From Typha latifolia (lineage: Eukaryota; Streptophyta; Magnoliopsida; Poales; Typhaceae), in contig CM034102.1 of the NCBI GenBank assembly GCA_019914945.1, positions 1,849,501-1,913,500 of the forward strand: DNA of 64,000 nt. The letters are read 5' to 3'. Shown in pieces: positions 40,601-55,000 of this stretch. The notes below the pieces were generated by a model. That model ran no database searches and was not told the DNA's origin. It saw only the letters and a program-made list of their open reading frames with translations. Within the stretch, counting starts at the first letter, position 1. The number at the start of each line of letters is the position of its first letter. Position numbers and translations under genes: made by a program.

Positions 40601-41763
40601 CATCTACCGGAGCTCCTTCTTCAACTGGTGGTATTTCTCTATGTCCGCAGGCATCAGCACTGCGGTCGTGACTCTAAGCTACGTCCAGGATAACGTCAGC
40701 TGGGGCCTCGGATTTGGAATCCCATGCATGGTCATGTTCTTGGCTTTCATGGTTTTCTTGCTTGGCACGAAGACGTATCGCTTCTACATCCCCGGTGAGG
40801 AGAGCCCATTCGCTCGCATCGGCAAGACGTTCATGTCCTCCATGAGGAGACGGCGGAAGAGTCTTCTTCAATCTAAGGAAGCTGGAGAAAGCCAGAAGTA
40901 TGAGTTCTCGAGTTATGAAAATGGGATCTTTACGTTACAAGCCCAATCTTACCTCTTTTCCTCTTTTGTCATTGTGTAGATATTCGATCACGGAGGATGA
41001 ATGTGCACAGAGTGCTAGACACGTCGAAGAAGCCAAGGGAGTGCTCCAATTGCTTCCGATATGGTTTACTTGCTTAGTATACGGCGTCGTCTTCGCGCAG
41101 ATCACTACCTTGTTCAACAAACAGGGAAGAACTCTGGACCGAAGGATAGGCTCAAGCTTCGAACTGCCGCCCGCCGCTCTGCAGAGCTTCGGCACTCTGT
41201 CCATCATCGCCTTCATCCCGATCTACGATCAAATCATCGTGCCCACCGTGCGAAAGTTCTCAAAGAAGCCGACCGGCATCTCCATGCTCCAAAGGATTGG
41301 CATTGGCATGGTCATCTCCTTTACCACAACGGTGATAGCAGCCTTGGTGGAGATGAAGAGACTCAAGACTGCCAGGGATTTCGGACTAGTAGACCAACCG
41401 ACCGCGACGATCCCAATGGGCTGGTGGTGGTTGGTTCCTCAGTATGTTCTGATAGGCATTGGAGATGTCTTCACGATAGTTGGGTTGCAGGAGTTTTTCT
41501 ATGATCAGGTGCCTGATGCTATGAGAAGCCTGGGACTCGCCTTGTACTTGAGCATCCTGGGCATAGGGAGCTTCATCAGTAGCATCCTCATATCAGTGAT
41601 TGACAAAACCACCAGGAGGAACGGAGATAGTTGGTTCTCCAACAACTTAAACAGAGCCCATCTTGATTACTTCTACTGGCTTCTTGCAGGACTTGGTGCT
41701 CTGGAGCTGGCCTTGTTCTTGTATTTTGCACAAACTTATGTCTACAAGAAGAAGAATGTGTGA
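37687..41763 (+). CDS. NRT1/PTR family (NPF) transporter, NPF5-like
   Basis: Proton-coupled membrane transporter of the major facilitator fold; NPF members carry nitrate, peptides, hormones or glucosinolates, so the substrate cannot be told from sequence. Four exons (37687-37804, 37920-38137, 40386-40897, 40980-41763) join in frame to 543 residues. The ExxER proton-coupling motif is at 42-46 within LEIAERFSYYGISSNL. Other family signatures are LGAFVADSYLGRY, the GGDKPCGVAFGADQFD block and FFNWWYFSMSAG. A central cytosolic loop contains MSSMRRRRKSL. The second half has VPQYVLIGIGDVFTIVGLQE, FFYDQVPDAMRSLG and NNLNRAHLDYFYWLLAGL. Those match plant NPF5 proteins such as NPF5.10 best. Intron 2 is 2248 bp and holds an AT-rich repeat. 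Intron 3 is only 82 bp and, if retained, ends the frame early. Confidence 0.93.
39261..39525. repeat. AT-rich dispersed repeat, copy B, in NPF intron 2
   Basis: Diverged counterpart of 9931-10265 in the same orientation. Matching blocks include ataattaact, ctcattagtttaaaatta, aaatcaaatttaaattgaaa, and agagaaatcttaacaaaaga. Class unknown. Confidence 0.6.
40090..40360. repeat. decayed sequence rich in degenerate gagctc/aagctt motifs, NPF intron 2
   Basis: Several loosely repeated units (aagcttaaattga twice, gagcctacttgagctctagcttg, ataagctcgt) resemble the decayed arms of plant non-autonomous elements. A similar wording occurs near 14600-14720. No clear ends are visible. Confidence 0.3.
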
Positions 41764-42365
41764 TGGGATAGACTAGTTGGTTCTTTTGTAGATCTCATTA
41801 CCACTGGCATGTAAGTTGAAGTGACTTCCACTTTTCACAAAAGAAAAAAAAATTGGCATCCTACATCAAGGCCATATAATAACATAGAGCAGTGTAATTC
41901 CCCTTCATAAGTTTCAGCCTCACTATTCATCTCCTCTATTTGGAGAATAAGAAGCTTGTAACTTGTGCTCCTCTGGTTGATCATATATTTTTACTCCTAC
42001 TTACCCAAAATTCCAATCTTTTGAGATCTCACATCAATGTGTTGTTCAACTGTAAACTAGACTTATGATTGAAAGTTAAAGCTAAGCTAAAGAACAAGTT
42101 GACTGCTCTGTTCCTGTTGAGCTTTTGTCTACTGCTTCACAAAAGAAGAAATACTTTAGCTTATCTTTTTGTTCTTATTAAAGGCTCTTTCCTGTATCCT
42201 TGTGAAGTGAGGCGTACAATCTTTTATGTAAATTAGTATGACGCAGCTTTATAAAGTTAAGCCACTGCACTTCTTTCCAAAGATAAACTCATAAAAGTAC
42301 TGCGCTAAAGACATGCGGGATAATTATAAAAGTGCCCTAGGTTGGAATAGGAGGATCTTTTCTAA

Positions 42366-42408
<43 letters not shown>

Positions 42409-43049
42409 TCTGATACTTTGTAATTAATAATAATAAAAATAATCTATCCACAAACACTTTACTAACATTCTACAGAAACTGTCGATTTGGCATTATCATA
42501 TATACGTTAATAAAGATGATCGTGAGATCCAGAAAGACACTAGTAATGGTCGTTGTCCTTATGTGTAGAATGTTCTGTATCAGTGTTTATAAGCATAGCT
42601 TTACATGTTAATAATAATTACAATGAGAAAAAAGTATCAACCATATCTTTCACTTATTTTGACTTTCTCTATTTGGTTCAAGACAAAATTTTTTTTTTTT
42701 TTTTTTTGTGAAGTGGAAAAAATAATCACTTTTATAATTTTAAAAGAGAATGAGTTCTAGCCAATCAAGGACTGCAAAGTACCCTAAATGCACCAAGTTC
42801 CTGAAATCGGCGCCGTAGTTGATCGACTTCCATATATGTCACCGAAGTCCAGCTCCTACCAGGCTTACTATCGTACCGCCTTATTGAGTTATTTTTCCCC
42901 TTTCTTTCTCTCTCTAAAATTCTCGTCTCTCAATCTCTCTCTAAAATCCCTTCAAAAAACCCCACAAAAAAGATCCCTTTCCTTCTCTTCTATCTCCCTT
43001 CTCCTCCATCGCCTTCCTCTTTCCTTGCGGCGATTCGAAGCATCGGATA
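41764..43049. other. spacer between the NPF and transportin genes
   Basis: It holds the NPF 3'UTR, a (TA)n run at 42369-42406 and a T-rich run near 42690. From about 42893 to 43049 a CT-rich transportin leader is seen. No other gene. Confidence 0.5.
42369..42406. repeat. (TA)n microsatellite
   Basis: About 19 TA units in intergenic DNA. Confidence 0.9.
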
Positions 43050-46000
43050 ATGGCGGCGGCGGCGGCGCTGTGGAAGCCCCAGGAAGAGGGTCTCCGCGAG
43101 ATCTGCGGGCTATTGGAGCAGCACATCTCGCCCAACTCCGATCAAGCCCGGATTTGGCAGCAGCTGCAGCACTATAGTCAGTTCCCCGATTTCAACAACT
43201 ACCTCGCCTTCATCCTTGCCCGCGCTGAGGTTTCTCTCCCTGTTTTCCTTCCCCGATTTAGTTATTGTGTTTTAGTTGCTTTCTCGTTCTTGGAGGTGTT
43301 AGGGTTTTAGGATTGACATGTTTCGATCGCGTATAGCTGTTCTACCGATCGCTTTGTTGATCCTTGACGAGTTTGTTTGATATTGGTGCGGATTGATACC
43401 TCTCTGGTAGGTTCCATTAGAACGACGTAGTTCGTGGCGCTGAAATTTGTACGGTGATTTTCAAGGGGTAGGGATTTTAGCAATTGGTTCAAGTAGCGGT
43501 ATTCTGAAATCGCGGAGAAGTGGTTCTCGGATAAGTAGGGTTAGGGTTTCCGAAGGATTTGTCTGTTAAAGATATATGCCTATCTTCCTTTGATTTCTAA
43601 TCATGTGGGTTGTTCTGAAATGGAAGCAGAAGGAACTAGTGAATCTTAGGGCCATCAGTCGGGGATATAACTATGTGATCATGGAAAGATTGATCTGGTC
43701 ACTGGGAAAGAATATGATGATTTGGTGGTAATAATTGCTTATCTTTGTTCCTCTTTCCGATTCAGGTGTAGGGAACTATAGCATTACGAAGGTTGAAATG
43801 AGTCATTTTAGACTTAACATCAAGGTTAGGATGTAACAATGATTTTTTAATAGTAAATTTCTGTTGGAAATTTTTGGGTGTCTCAATCAAAGGTAAATTA
43901 ATGGCATCTATCTCCATTTTGACTTCAAAACTGAAATGAAGCGTCCTAGTAAGATCCAGGTGTACATTGGTTTGTTCTGTTGGTGCTCTTATAACTGACC
44001 TTATTAAATGGCCTGTAATTTTATTTTTAAAATAAAAAAGTAGAGTTTATGATATCTATTAGCTGTTTATCACTCGGTAACATCATATTGCAAGATTAGT
44101 TATTTTATTTGCCTGAGGATTCTTCTGACATCTCCACCATAAGTGACAGTAACTATTCAATATTAGGGGTCCTGTGCTGGTGAGAGGAAGAGAAAAGTGA
44201 TTTGAACAAAACTCCAGAGAAACTGTGATGACACTTTTGTCAGAGGACATTACCTGATACCTTTGAATGGAGGAAAAATGGAGATACTAGCTAATTATAT
44301 GTAGAGTTAAGACCCTATTTTGAAAGGTTGTTTAAGTTGTTCTTGTTTATTGCAAGATTATGCCTATAGTTTCATTTTCAGGCTGTCCCATGTAAATTTG
44401 TCAAGCTGGGGACATCTATCTCAAAGTTTCTAATATAAGATCTCAAATTGATTCTTGTTTCTCCTTAACCAAAACATGATTTATTTAACAAAAATCCATG
44501 AACAAACGACAGAAAGTTGAATATTCCCTTAGACCCCTTAACAGACATGCGCCATGAGCAGAGTGAGAGAACGGATACAATCTGCTCATGGTAAAACTGA
44601 ACAACCTAAAATACAGTTTTCTAAACTTGAAAGAACTCTCAACTTCCATATAATGATCCGGTGATTTAATTAAGACAAACTGAATCTAAACAGGAATGCA
44701 AAGTCGGCAGGTTCTATAGTGAACTTTTCCTGAGATTTATCATTCGTACTGAATTTTAATATGTAGTGTGTGGTGATGCTGCAAGTGGATGATACTTTCT
44801 TTTTTATGTTTTTCTCCTATTATTAGTTTATTTGGCTATTTGCCTTCATGCTTTAATATGCTGATTGAAGAATACTGAGTTAATATGCTCAAAATGAAAA
44901 GAAGGATTTCAATTTTTTTTGTTAGTAACTATCTTTGTAGTCCTTTTATTCTCTTCCATATTTTTCCTTTGACATGTTATCAATCATCTCTATCTATAAT
45001 ACTTTTAGGGCAAAGTTTGTTCTACTTATATTTACCTTCAGTGTACTTTACTAGATTTTCCAACTAACAATTTATTATCTTCTTTCTGATTGAAGCAGGG
45101 CAAATCAATGGAAGTGCGGCAGGCTGCTGGCCTGCTGTTGAAAAACAACCTGCGGACAACTTTTAGTTCTTTGACTCCTTCCTCCCAGCAATATATTAAA
45201 TCTGAGTTGTTGCCTTGTTTAGGGGCAACAGATAGGACCGTCAGGTCTACAGTTGGAACTGTTATCAGTGTTCTTTTCCAATTAGGGCGAGTCTTTGGTT
45301 GGCCTGAATTGCTGCAAGCTCTTGTTCAATGTTTGGACAGCAAGGATTTGAATCATATGGAAGGTGCCATGGATGCTATTTACAAAGTAGGTTTATCCTT
45401 TGATTGGTCTGAGTTTGCCATTTGTTGATTTCTCTGAAAGAAATTGCTATGCTGGGTTATGATAACCACATGTACAGCACATTACACTTCTATTCTTGAG
45501 CTTAGGCTGTCGTACTTTTCTTTGAATCTTAATGTATATCAGGTAATCATGACGCAAAAGATTGATGAGAACAAACAAAATAAATATAATTCAGTAAATA
45601 TGTTTTGACGGGTCAAACTACAACTAGGAGCAAAATAAAAAATGAGTCATTCTTGTCTTGCGGTGCATTTGTCACTATCTGACAGCATTATTGATCTCCA
45701 CTGTAATTCTATTAAAGAGATTGCAACTACTCCTTTTTATTTATCTAACTTTCCGGTGACAGATTTGTGAGGAAGTTCCTGAAGAGCTTGATGTGGATGT
45801 TCCTGGATTACCGGAAAGGCCAATTAACATTTTCATGCCAAGATTACTGCAGGTATTCGTCTGGCTAGAACTAATAATCTATTCCCACAATAGAAATTGA
45901 ACCCATTGCATTACTCTTTTCTTTCTTTACTTCAGCTTTTCCAGTCTCCACATGCAGTACTTAGAAAACTCGCCCTGGGATGTATTAATCAATATATTGT

Positions 46001-49000
46001 TGTGATGCCCATGGTAAGTAAATCAAACATTGCTCTCTATCTTTCTACCTGAGGCTCTAGCTTCTTCTAATGCATCATGTAAATCACTGCAGGCCTTATA
46101 TATGTCCATGGATCAGTACCTTCAGGGTTTATTTGTCCTTGCTAAGGACCCTGCTGCAGATGTGCGGAAATTGGTATTGACTTTTTCATTCTCAAGAAAA
46201 TAGCTCTTGTGTTCACAGATCTGTTACTTTGCTTGTTTTATTGCTATTATGGGTTTAATGGCCTTGATGCACCACTGTGCTGTCATTCTTGTTGACATGC
46301 ACCTTGCCTGCCTGCAATCTGTCATCTTGTTTATAATTTCGACCATGCATGCTGCTGGTGCTTGAATTCTATATTGGCTTATCTTAATTTATGTGGTTCT
46401 TATTGTTGTTTTTTCTGTCCTAGGTGTGCTCTGCATGGGTTCAGCTTATTGAAGTACGTCCATCTCTGTTGGAGGTAAACGAACATCGAATTGTTCCTTC
46501 TGCTGTTGCGTAGTTATATTTTATCTCCTCTTATTTATTTTTGACAAAATTCTTTGGCGTATCATGGTGTGAATCTGTCATTCTTAATGGATAATAAGTA
46601 ATAATAGGCACATATATCTAGTCTCCTCTTTGGGATCCCTATCTCAATTTTCAGTGACATCTGGTTGGCATATGCTTACCACAAGTATTTTGTGACTTAT
46701 TACATCATCATTTGATCTTATGATCTATCTGTCATTTTTAACTACTGTTCTCTTATAAGGGGTGTTTAAAATTTGCATATTTAAACAGGGGGCTTGTATT
46801 AGTTTCATGAGACTGCAATGTTTCTTTATGACTCATCATCTTTTCATGTCCTTGATTACTGTTCAACTCTTCTTCCATAAGTGATTTTTGCTGTTCAAAT
46901 TACAGCCACATGTGAGAAATGTTATCGAGCTTATCTTGCAAGCTAACAAGGATGCTGATGAAGAAGTGGCTCTCGAAGCATGTGAATTCTGGTAAGTCCT
47001 TATTCCATGGCTATGAGTGCACATTGAGATATGCTTATGTAGTCTGGTTTGACATTCTTTTTTACATATAATAGATTCTGTGTTAGTTGTCAATCATGTG
47101 ATCATTGTTGCCTACATAAATCATGACTTCTCAAGTGCCCTTTTATAAAATGAGATGAAGAGATGAGACTATGAGAGAAAGTTCATGTTTATTACATTAT
47201 TATTAAGCACTATCAGAAGTAGCAATTTGTAGGTTATTTGTGATTGCACTGTTGAAGTAGCACTTTGCAGCAAAAGTTTTTTTTTTTCCCCACTATAACC
47301 AAATCTTTCTATTATTGACTGCAAGTCTACAACTATGGCTACTTTTATCTTTACTGGAATATAAAACATAATACAATGCATCAGTGTAACAGCATAAATG
47401 TCTTGATATCTTTTGTTCCTTTGACATTGTACATAATTTCAGTATACTCACTACTTTGCATCTCTTTTTGCACTTAATGGAATGACTGGCATTTTTCTGA
47501 ATATAGATTTTGTCACTCAATTCTGGTTCTTCCCCTCCATGTTTTATGCTTCATACTAATTCAAACTTCGACTGTGGAAACTGGAAATGTTCATAGGACT
47601 GTATCTATATCTACTAGTTGTCTGTAGTTTGATCAAAATTGGCAGCTAGAGCAGGTTCTTAGTCATTTACTTATGAAAATGAGATATCAAACCTCTGTCA
47701 TTTGGCCCATCCTTAGTTAGGGCTGGGTCTTTTAAGGCTGTCAACTGTCCTCATATATGTCATCACTAAGCTGATCTAATACAAACAACCGATTGTGATT
47801 CTTCCCTTTTTTCATTGATAGCTTATATTGTCAACCTTTAATGTGTGGTCATTTTTCAGGTCTGCATATTGTGATGGTAATATGCCACCTGATGGTTTGC
47901 GAGAGTTCCTGCCGCGATTGATTCCTGTATATCTCATTCTGTCACTATTGCTGATCTAAGTCACTATATTTTCAAGTTTGACTAATGTCTTCGCTTGTTT
48001 TTTTTTCTGCTTATGCTTTTGTAGATTTTATTATCTAATATGGTGTATGCTGAGGATGATGAGTCACTCTTTGATGCTGAAGTATGTCTCTCTGCTTTTT
48101 TTTTTCTCTTCTTTTTTTCTTGAGACTTTCTTGCATTTCCTAGTTATTGTATATGCATATGATGGTCCAGTAATAACTTCCCTAATGCAATTATTTGCCA
48201 CAGGAAGATGAATCTTTTCCAGACAGGGATCAGGTTATAATCTTTCTATATTAACCATTCCTGCATGTTCAGTGTGTATTTTTTTTGTTCCTCTTTGCTT
48301 GATTGCCATATATGATTATCTTGTTACAGGATTTGAAGCCTCGGTTTCATTCATCACGCTTACATGGATCTGAACCTGGAGAAGAAGATGTAAATTCTTA
48401 AGTTTGCCGTCTTCTCTTCGTTTTGTATTTTCTATGTTCTCTCTTATCTGAACTGCTTTTGTAACTCTGTTGTGCCTTTGAGCTGATTATATCTGTGGTT
48501 ATTCAGATACATATATTTCCAATTTATCTCTTCTAGTCCTTTTACGCCTAGTCTTTCTTGGTACTGCCATTTATAGGATGATGACATTGTAAACATCTGG
48601 AACTTGAGAAAATGTAGTGCAGCTGGATTGGATATTCTTTCAAATATATTTGGTGATGACATCCTTCCAACTCTGATGCCTGTGATTGAGGTAAATCTAA
48701 ACTTCTAGCAGCTTTAGTTGATGTATCTTTTGACTACAACGTAATAGTTGCCATTTGTTCTCTTCTCGCTTTTGCACATAGCTTGTGCTTTTATAATGTT
48801 TTATTAGCATACTTGACCTTTTTTTCCTTCTCCCTTTTGCACATAGCTTGTGCTTGTATAATGTTTTATCAGAAACTTCCTTTATTTCTAGTAATTTACA
48901 ATTAAAAAGTCATTATTTGATGTTTTTGGGGTAACCACAATTGAATGTACTTGTAGGATATATCCATCTTCATCTTTTTTATTGCTTTTTGTCTTTATGA

Positions 49001-52000
49001 GATTGAATCTTTGACTATGTACATAGAATATGCCTATCCTACTTCCTCATAGACACATGCACGATTTGCTTCTTTTTCTTTTCTTGCGTTCTGTTTGTGG
49101 AATTATATGTGTCGTACTTCACTCTGTTTGTGTAGTCCTTTTTATGTTATTGGACTATTTTGCAGCAAAAGTTATCGAGTATGGATGATGCTGCCTGGAA
49201 AGAAAGGGAGGCTGCTGTTTTGGCTATTGGTGCCATAGCAGAAGGATGCATTAATGGACTTTATCCGCACCTTCCAGAGGTATTTTACCTCCACTAGTCA
49301 GTTGGATTATATGGATGAGCATTATTTGGAGATGCTCAATATATTGCTTGAATTCTTTCTTCATTTATGGAATGAAAGTGGAAGGAAGTCTTGACGTGGA
49401 CTACCTGGTCCATGTCCTTAAATGAGTTTGCTTAAGGATACGGTGATACTTCTTTATTCATTATGCCTGGTGTTGTAGTAAAGTTCTTGCAATGTACTGT
49501 ACTGTTTATCTGGTACTTCGTTTGTGTGCTATCTCGTTATGGTGTATTACCGATGACTTCTTTGTGGGTTTCTTCCTTAACTGTTGCTACTGGCTTTGCA
49601 GATTGTTGCTTTCCTCATACCACTTCTTGATGATAAATTTCCGCTTATACGGAGCATCACTTGTTGGACACTTTCTCGATATAGCAAGTTCATTGTTCAG
49701 GTAAATTTAAACAACTATTATTTGGAACATTGGTATTGTTTGATGTAGAATAATTTCCATCTTTTTCTTATTTTAGTTGCAGTTTTGTTCTTCTCTTGTT
49801 GTGCCATACTGTGTACAGTTAAATTTGTTCAAGTAAGACATTCTTGTAGTTGTCATATTTATCAGTGAACCTTGTGTGCTTTCTAGATGTTGAGAGTTTT
49901 GTTTGCTGCTGGATTATTCTTTTATATGCTTCTTGCTTAGCCTGAAAATTATGTGTAAGATAAGCTTCACTACTCGATTGCTGAAAAGGAAAATTAGCTA
50001 ATTTTCATTTTTTTCTTTAGGAAAAGGGAATTATGGTTTTTCTTTTCCTCTAGATATTACTTGCTGAAAATTTTCCTCTGAAACTTTCTTTCTGAATGTG
50101 CATTTGAGAATAATTTTGTACTGACTTCATTGAACACAACTTGTCTGATAAATGTCCTGAATAAAAATAGGATGTCCTAGTGCCTAAGGCCTCCACCAAC
50201 TAATAGTCTTTCTTTTATTAAAGGGCCTGTTGCTATGACTTTGATCAGGATTTGTATTAAAATGTTCTGAATGATGAAACAAATTACATTGATGTTTGGT
50301 ATTGTTGAACCATGCTTTAAAGATTGGCCCAAAAGACCAAAACTGGTCAATTTCAGCCAAAATGGATCAGTTTCAGTCAATACTGGTTCGAAACCAACCC
50401 AACCATTATCAGCCTGTGTTGCCTAAATATCACCTGGTTTGAGTTATTTTGATCTATTTCAATTTGGTTTTGGTTTGTTTTCAATGAAGTCGGAATGAAT
50501 GTGAAAGCTTGTTAGGTCTAGGCAAAGAGCAGGGGTGAGAGTGGCTGAGTGGGTGTTCCCTAGTTTTGGAGCAGATTAAAGGAGGAGCAGGGAGGAGGAA
50601 ACCACTAGATTCTACCAAGGGGCTTTTGTATAGTACTTGATCCTTCACTGCATGCTGCCGGACCAACAGGCCGCAACAAATGGATAGGAGGAAGAGGAGC
50701 TGTAGGTATGGTTGGACACTTTATTCTGAAGATGGTAATAAAGTACTGGAAAGATGTATTCCACTGCCAGGACCTTAGGATTTTCCTGAGGAGAAAAAAA
50801 TTATGTGAATCTATTGGGGAAGCTATGGGATGAAAGTTGAGGGGGGACAAAAGGGAGGGAGTCAGCTTTTAGCCCTACTTGTTTATTTTTCCCTTTGGCC
50901 CTTCAAATCAGGATTTAACGCCCATGATCAAAATCCTCTTAAGGCTATCTATAAGCAAAGAGGAGCTGAAATTGAGACACACCATTTTGAAACCAGCAAC
51001 CCGCCAACCTTAGCTTTAGTCTTTTGACAATGATAACTATTTAACTTGGAGTTTAGTTTTAAGTACATTCTTAATTGGTTTCTTCGACTTGTTTTCTGGT
51101 CAATTCTGGCAAAACGTTTGCATAACCAATGGCATTAGATAAGCTTTTTCTTTTTTGGATATCGAAATCTCGCTTTCTCTGACATAAACTTATCCATGCA
51201 TGTAGATGGACCTGGTCTAAGTCAAAAGCATACTGTTAGTGGACTATCAGGATCATAATTGTGACTATTATTAGCTTGATAAGATCTTTAGCAATTAAGA
51301 GTGCTCATTTTTGTAGTTTTAGTTCAGTTAAGTTGTTTTTTTATTAATTTATTTTATATCAGGAAATTGCTGTCTGTCAGGTTCGCCACTACTTATCTGC
51401 TTAGTTGGGATGTGATCAACTAGCAAATCTCCTTATTTTTGTTTGATTTTTTGGTAATTTAGGGCATTGGTCATCAAAATGGCCGTGAACAATTTGATAA
51501 AATTCTTATGGGGTTGCTCAGAAGAATATTGGATACCAACAAGCGAGTGCAGGAAGCTGCTTGCTCAGCATTTGCAACTCTTGAAGAGGTTCTTTCTGTG
51601 GTTTTAAGTTATTATACATATGCACATATATATATACACACACATATACATGCACACACGCACATATATATATACCAAATGCCAAACTTTCTCTCTCTGT
51701 TGGCAGGAGGCTGCTGAGGAACTGGCACCTCACTTAGAAATCATTCTACAGCACCTTTTACGTGCTTATGGGAAATATCAGGTTTTCTTTTGAACTCAGG
51801 TTTTGGAGCTTGTGACAATATCATTTTAAACACATATAAAGCAAATCACAGTTTAATGCAAGTATGCTTGTAAATGTGCTAATGCACCTCTAGTAACTTG
51901 CAGAATGTCTGATATTTTGTTTCCCTTGCTGTTGTCTTGTTGCCTTTTAAAAAAAAAATTGATGTAGAAACGGAATCTCCGAATTGTCTATGATGCTATT

Positions 52001-55000
52001 GGCACTCTGGCAGATGCTGTTGGGGCAGAATTAAATCAGGTAAAATATACCTAACATATTGGTGCTTGCATTCATTGATTCAAGTGCTGTTTGGCAGAGC
52101 TAAGCTTGCCTCAGTGGCGGTTTGTCTGAAGAAGACAATTCGCTCAAAGTGGATCATCTCAGAAAGAGATGATGTGCATTGGCAGATTGCTAAGTGATGG
52201 ATGTGTTGTCCTTCAGCATGGGCTGTGCCATAGGCACAAATATCCTTGCTAGAGATTGTGATGCTTGATATACCATTTATAAAGTATTGATTCCATATAT
52301 TCTAATTTGTGCAGCCAAAGTATCTTGATATATTGATGCCACCATTGATCTCAAAGTGGCAACAACTTACAAATTCTGACAAAGATCTATTTCCATTGTT
52401 GGAGTGCTTTACTTCCATAGCGCAGGTATCCTATAAAGGAATTAGTACTTAAGTTTGGTTATGCTTCTTTTCTTACAATGGTCTATTTCCATTGGTGAAG
52501 TGATTTACTTGCATAGCATGGGTGTGAAATGTTGTCTTCAGTATTGATCCTAGTAGCTTTAGGGAGCCACCTTTACAGCGATATAGGTTTGAGTCAGTGT
52601 GCTTAGGTTTGATTACTCAAAACATTTCATTTTGGCAAAGGATTTGGTCTTAGTTTGGCCCAGAACAGATTAGAGCTCTTAGCTTTTTAGGGTTGAACTG
52701 GATTACGAATAAGATTAGATTAATCCTATAATCCTATGTCCCTAAATTATTTAAAGCAAACTCACAAAAGGCAAATTTATTCGGGTGCTTTGTATTGATA
52801 GATGAAGAAATCAATATCTTCATATGTTTTCAATTCAGGTTGAATTTGGTATCTAATGACTTATTCCATCTGCCGTCTAACCTGTTCTAGATCAGCCATA
52901 TGTATCTGAGCGGCGAGCCAGCTATTTGGACCATTCTTTGTTTATAATTCTTTGACTGAATTCTAGGATCTGCTTGTCCCTATGATATTGTGCCTTTTGA
53001 TTTTATTGTACAAGTTAAAACTTCTGAATTTCAATATCAATCATTAGTGTTGGAAATGGAAAATATTACTTGGCATCATGTGTCCAGTAATGAGGCAGCT
53101 AGAGTTCCTCGCAAATTGTATTCCAAGAAGGAAGAGTATCCATGTTTCCTAGTTTAAAACTTATGTTAGCATGAATATTTCAGGGTTATATATGATAATT
53201 TGGTAAATTGCTTAATAAGCAGTTAATTCTTTGTTTTATACACCATATATTTAATATCTTCTTAGTGTGTTTACTTTATATAACTTTTTCCCTTTATCCA
53301 GTAACATATTTACCTTTTTATCACGATTCAGAAAAACTGACTTGTTAATAAAAAAATTTCCAGGCATTGGGACCAGGATTTTCTCAGTTTGCTGAACCAG
53401 TGTTTCAGAGGTGTATTAATATTGTCCAGTCCCAACAGTTAGCGAAGGTCTTGGCTCTTGACATTTTGGCATTTCTATTCAGTTATTTCTGTTACATGGT
53501 ATTTGTAGTTCTACTTTTCTTATTATATGCAGTTGAACAGAAGTAAGCATCTTAGACTGCAGGGACAATTTCTTAAACTGAAACTAATAACAGCATCCCA
53601 CTTATCATATGCTAGATGATATTATTATATTGACTATTGAAAGACAGCGGTAGTTGCGGGCAGGCACCCCACTGTAGTGTAGTATTTTTAATATATAAAA
53701 GATTAACACCGATAGTACATTTAGCAAAAAATCTAGATTTATAACTAATCCTTTTTTTCTCCTTTAACAATTACTTAAATCATAAAAGACTAAGAGAACT
53801 GAAATTTTCCTATACTACCCTTAAATACTACATTTAGATTCTAGCCTATCATCAATTTACAGCAGGGGCAAAAGTGAAAACATAGGAAAATAAAGAACGA
53901 AAAAGAGGGGAGTAAAGAGAATGAGAGATTGATCATCGAGCTCCTCTCTACTTTCTGATATAGCGAGAGCAAAAAGCATGTCAAGATGGGAGAGGAGGAC
54001 GTGGTGGAAAATGGGGACTGGGCAAGAGATGGATGACGCACGGCGTCAGAGAGAGGAGCTTGACACAAACCACCGCCCTTGCCTTGTGCCGCCGCTTGGT
54101 ACCGCTCGAGAGAGGTGTCAATCGAGAGAGGAGGTTAGGGCTCAAATCGAGGGAAGAGGTAAGAGTAGATTGGGACTTTTCTTTAAATAGTTTAGTTCTC
54201 AAACCCGCTACATGTTACTTGATCCGCTAGCCTGATCTGACCCGTTATTCCGCCAAAGTCAATCCACGACCGCATATTCACTATGTAGGGCGGCAGGTGC
54301 TCTCCCCTGCCAAGGCGGTCACCATGAGCGCCTTTCAAAACATTGGATTATATATAGCATCAGAAATCCTTTTATTAGTGTATAATTTCTTCTTTATTGT
54401 GCAAATTTTGGTTTTCGTATCGAATCTTATTGTAGTATCTATAGCGTTGCACTTATAGGGATGGTTTAACAGAAGGCTAGATCGATGGCTTTATGGATAT
54501 CTGAGATTTGTTTTTTTTGTCCATCTTTATTCATCTTGGTAGTAGTACTTGGAGGTCCTGGACTACAAAGAAGAGGAGTTTTTTTGTCCTTTTCTTTTTT
54601 TCTTATAAAGTCAGTGGTTGTTCTTTCTCTTTTTGTACATAGAATGATCTCTCATTATCTAAATAGTTCACTGATTAATTGTAGCCCAAAGTCAAGGAGC
54701 TTCCTTAGCTTCCGAGATGATCATTTGAACTATTTACAGATATGAGTCCTACAGAAATATTTTTAATTGGTGCTTTGTTTAAATGGAACCAACTTGCATA
54801 TCTTTTACACATGTACAAATTGTTCTATACTTCTAAATTCTAATAGATCTCTTGCATTATTGGGTCATCTCATGAGTTGATGATGATATTAGATCTAACA
54901 ATTTGTTTTTAAGGAACAATCTTGAATAAATGAACCTTGAGATGTTCAAAAAACAGAAACAATGTTCGGTGAAATGGAAAAGGGAAAGGAAAAAGGAATT

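Noticed and set aside
50380..50400. Second T-loop-like motif (ggttcgaaacc)
   Set aside because: It is a short palindrome within repetitive intron sequence without the rest of a tRNA.
53978..54230. Short ORFs in transportin intron 19
   Set aside because: Basic low-complexity frames on both strands with no family match; transportin exons flank the region in phase.
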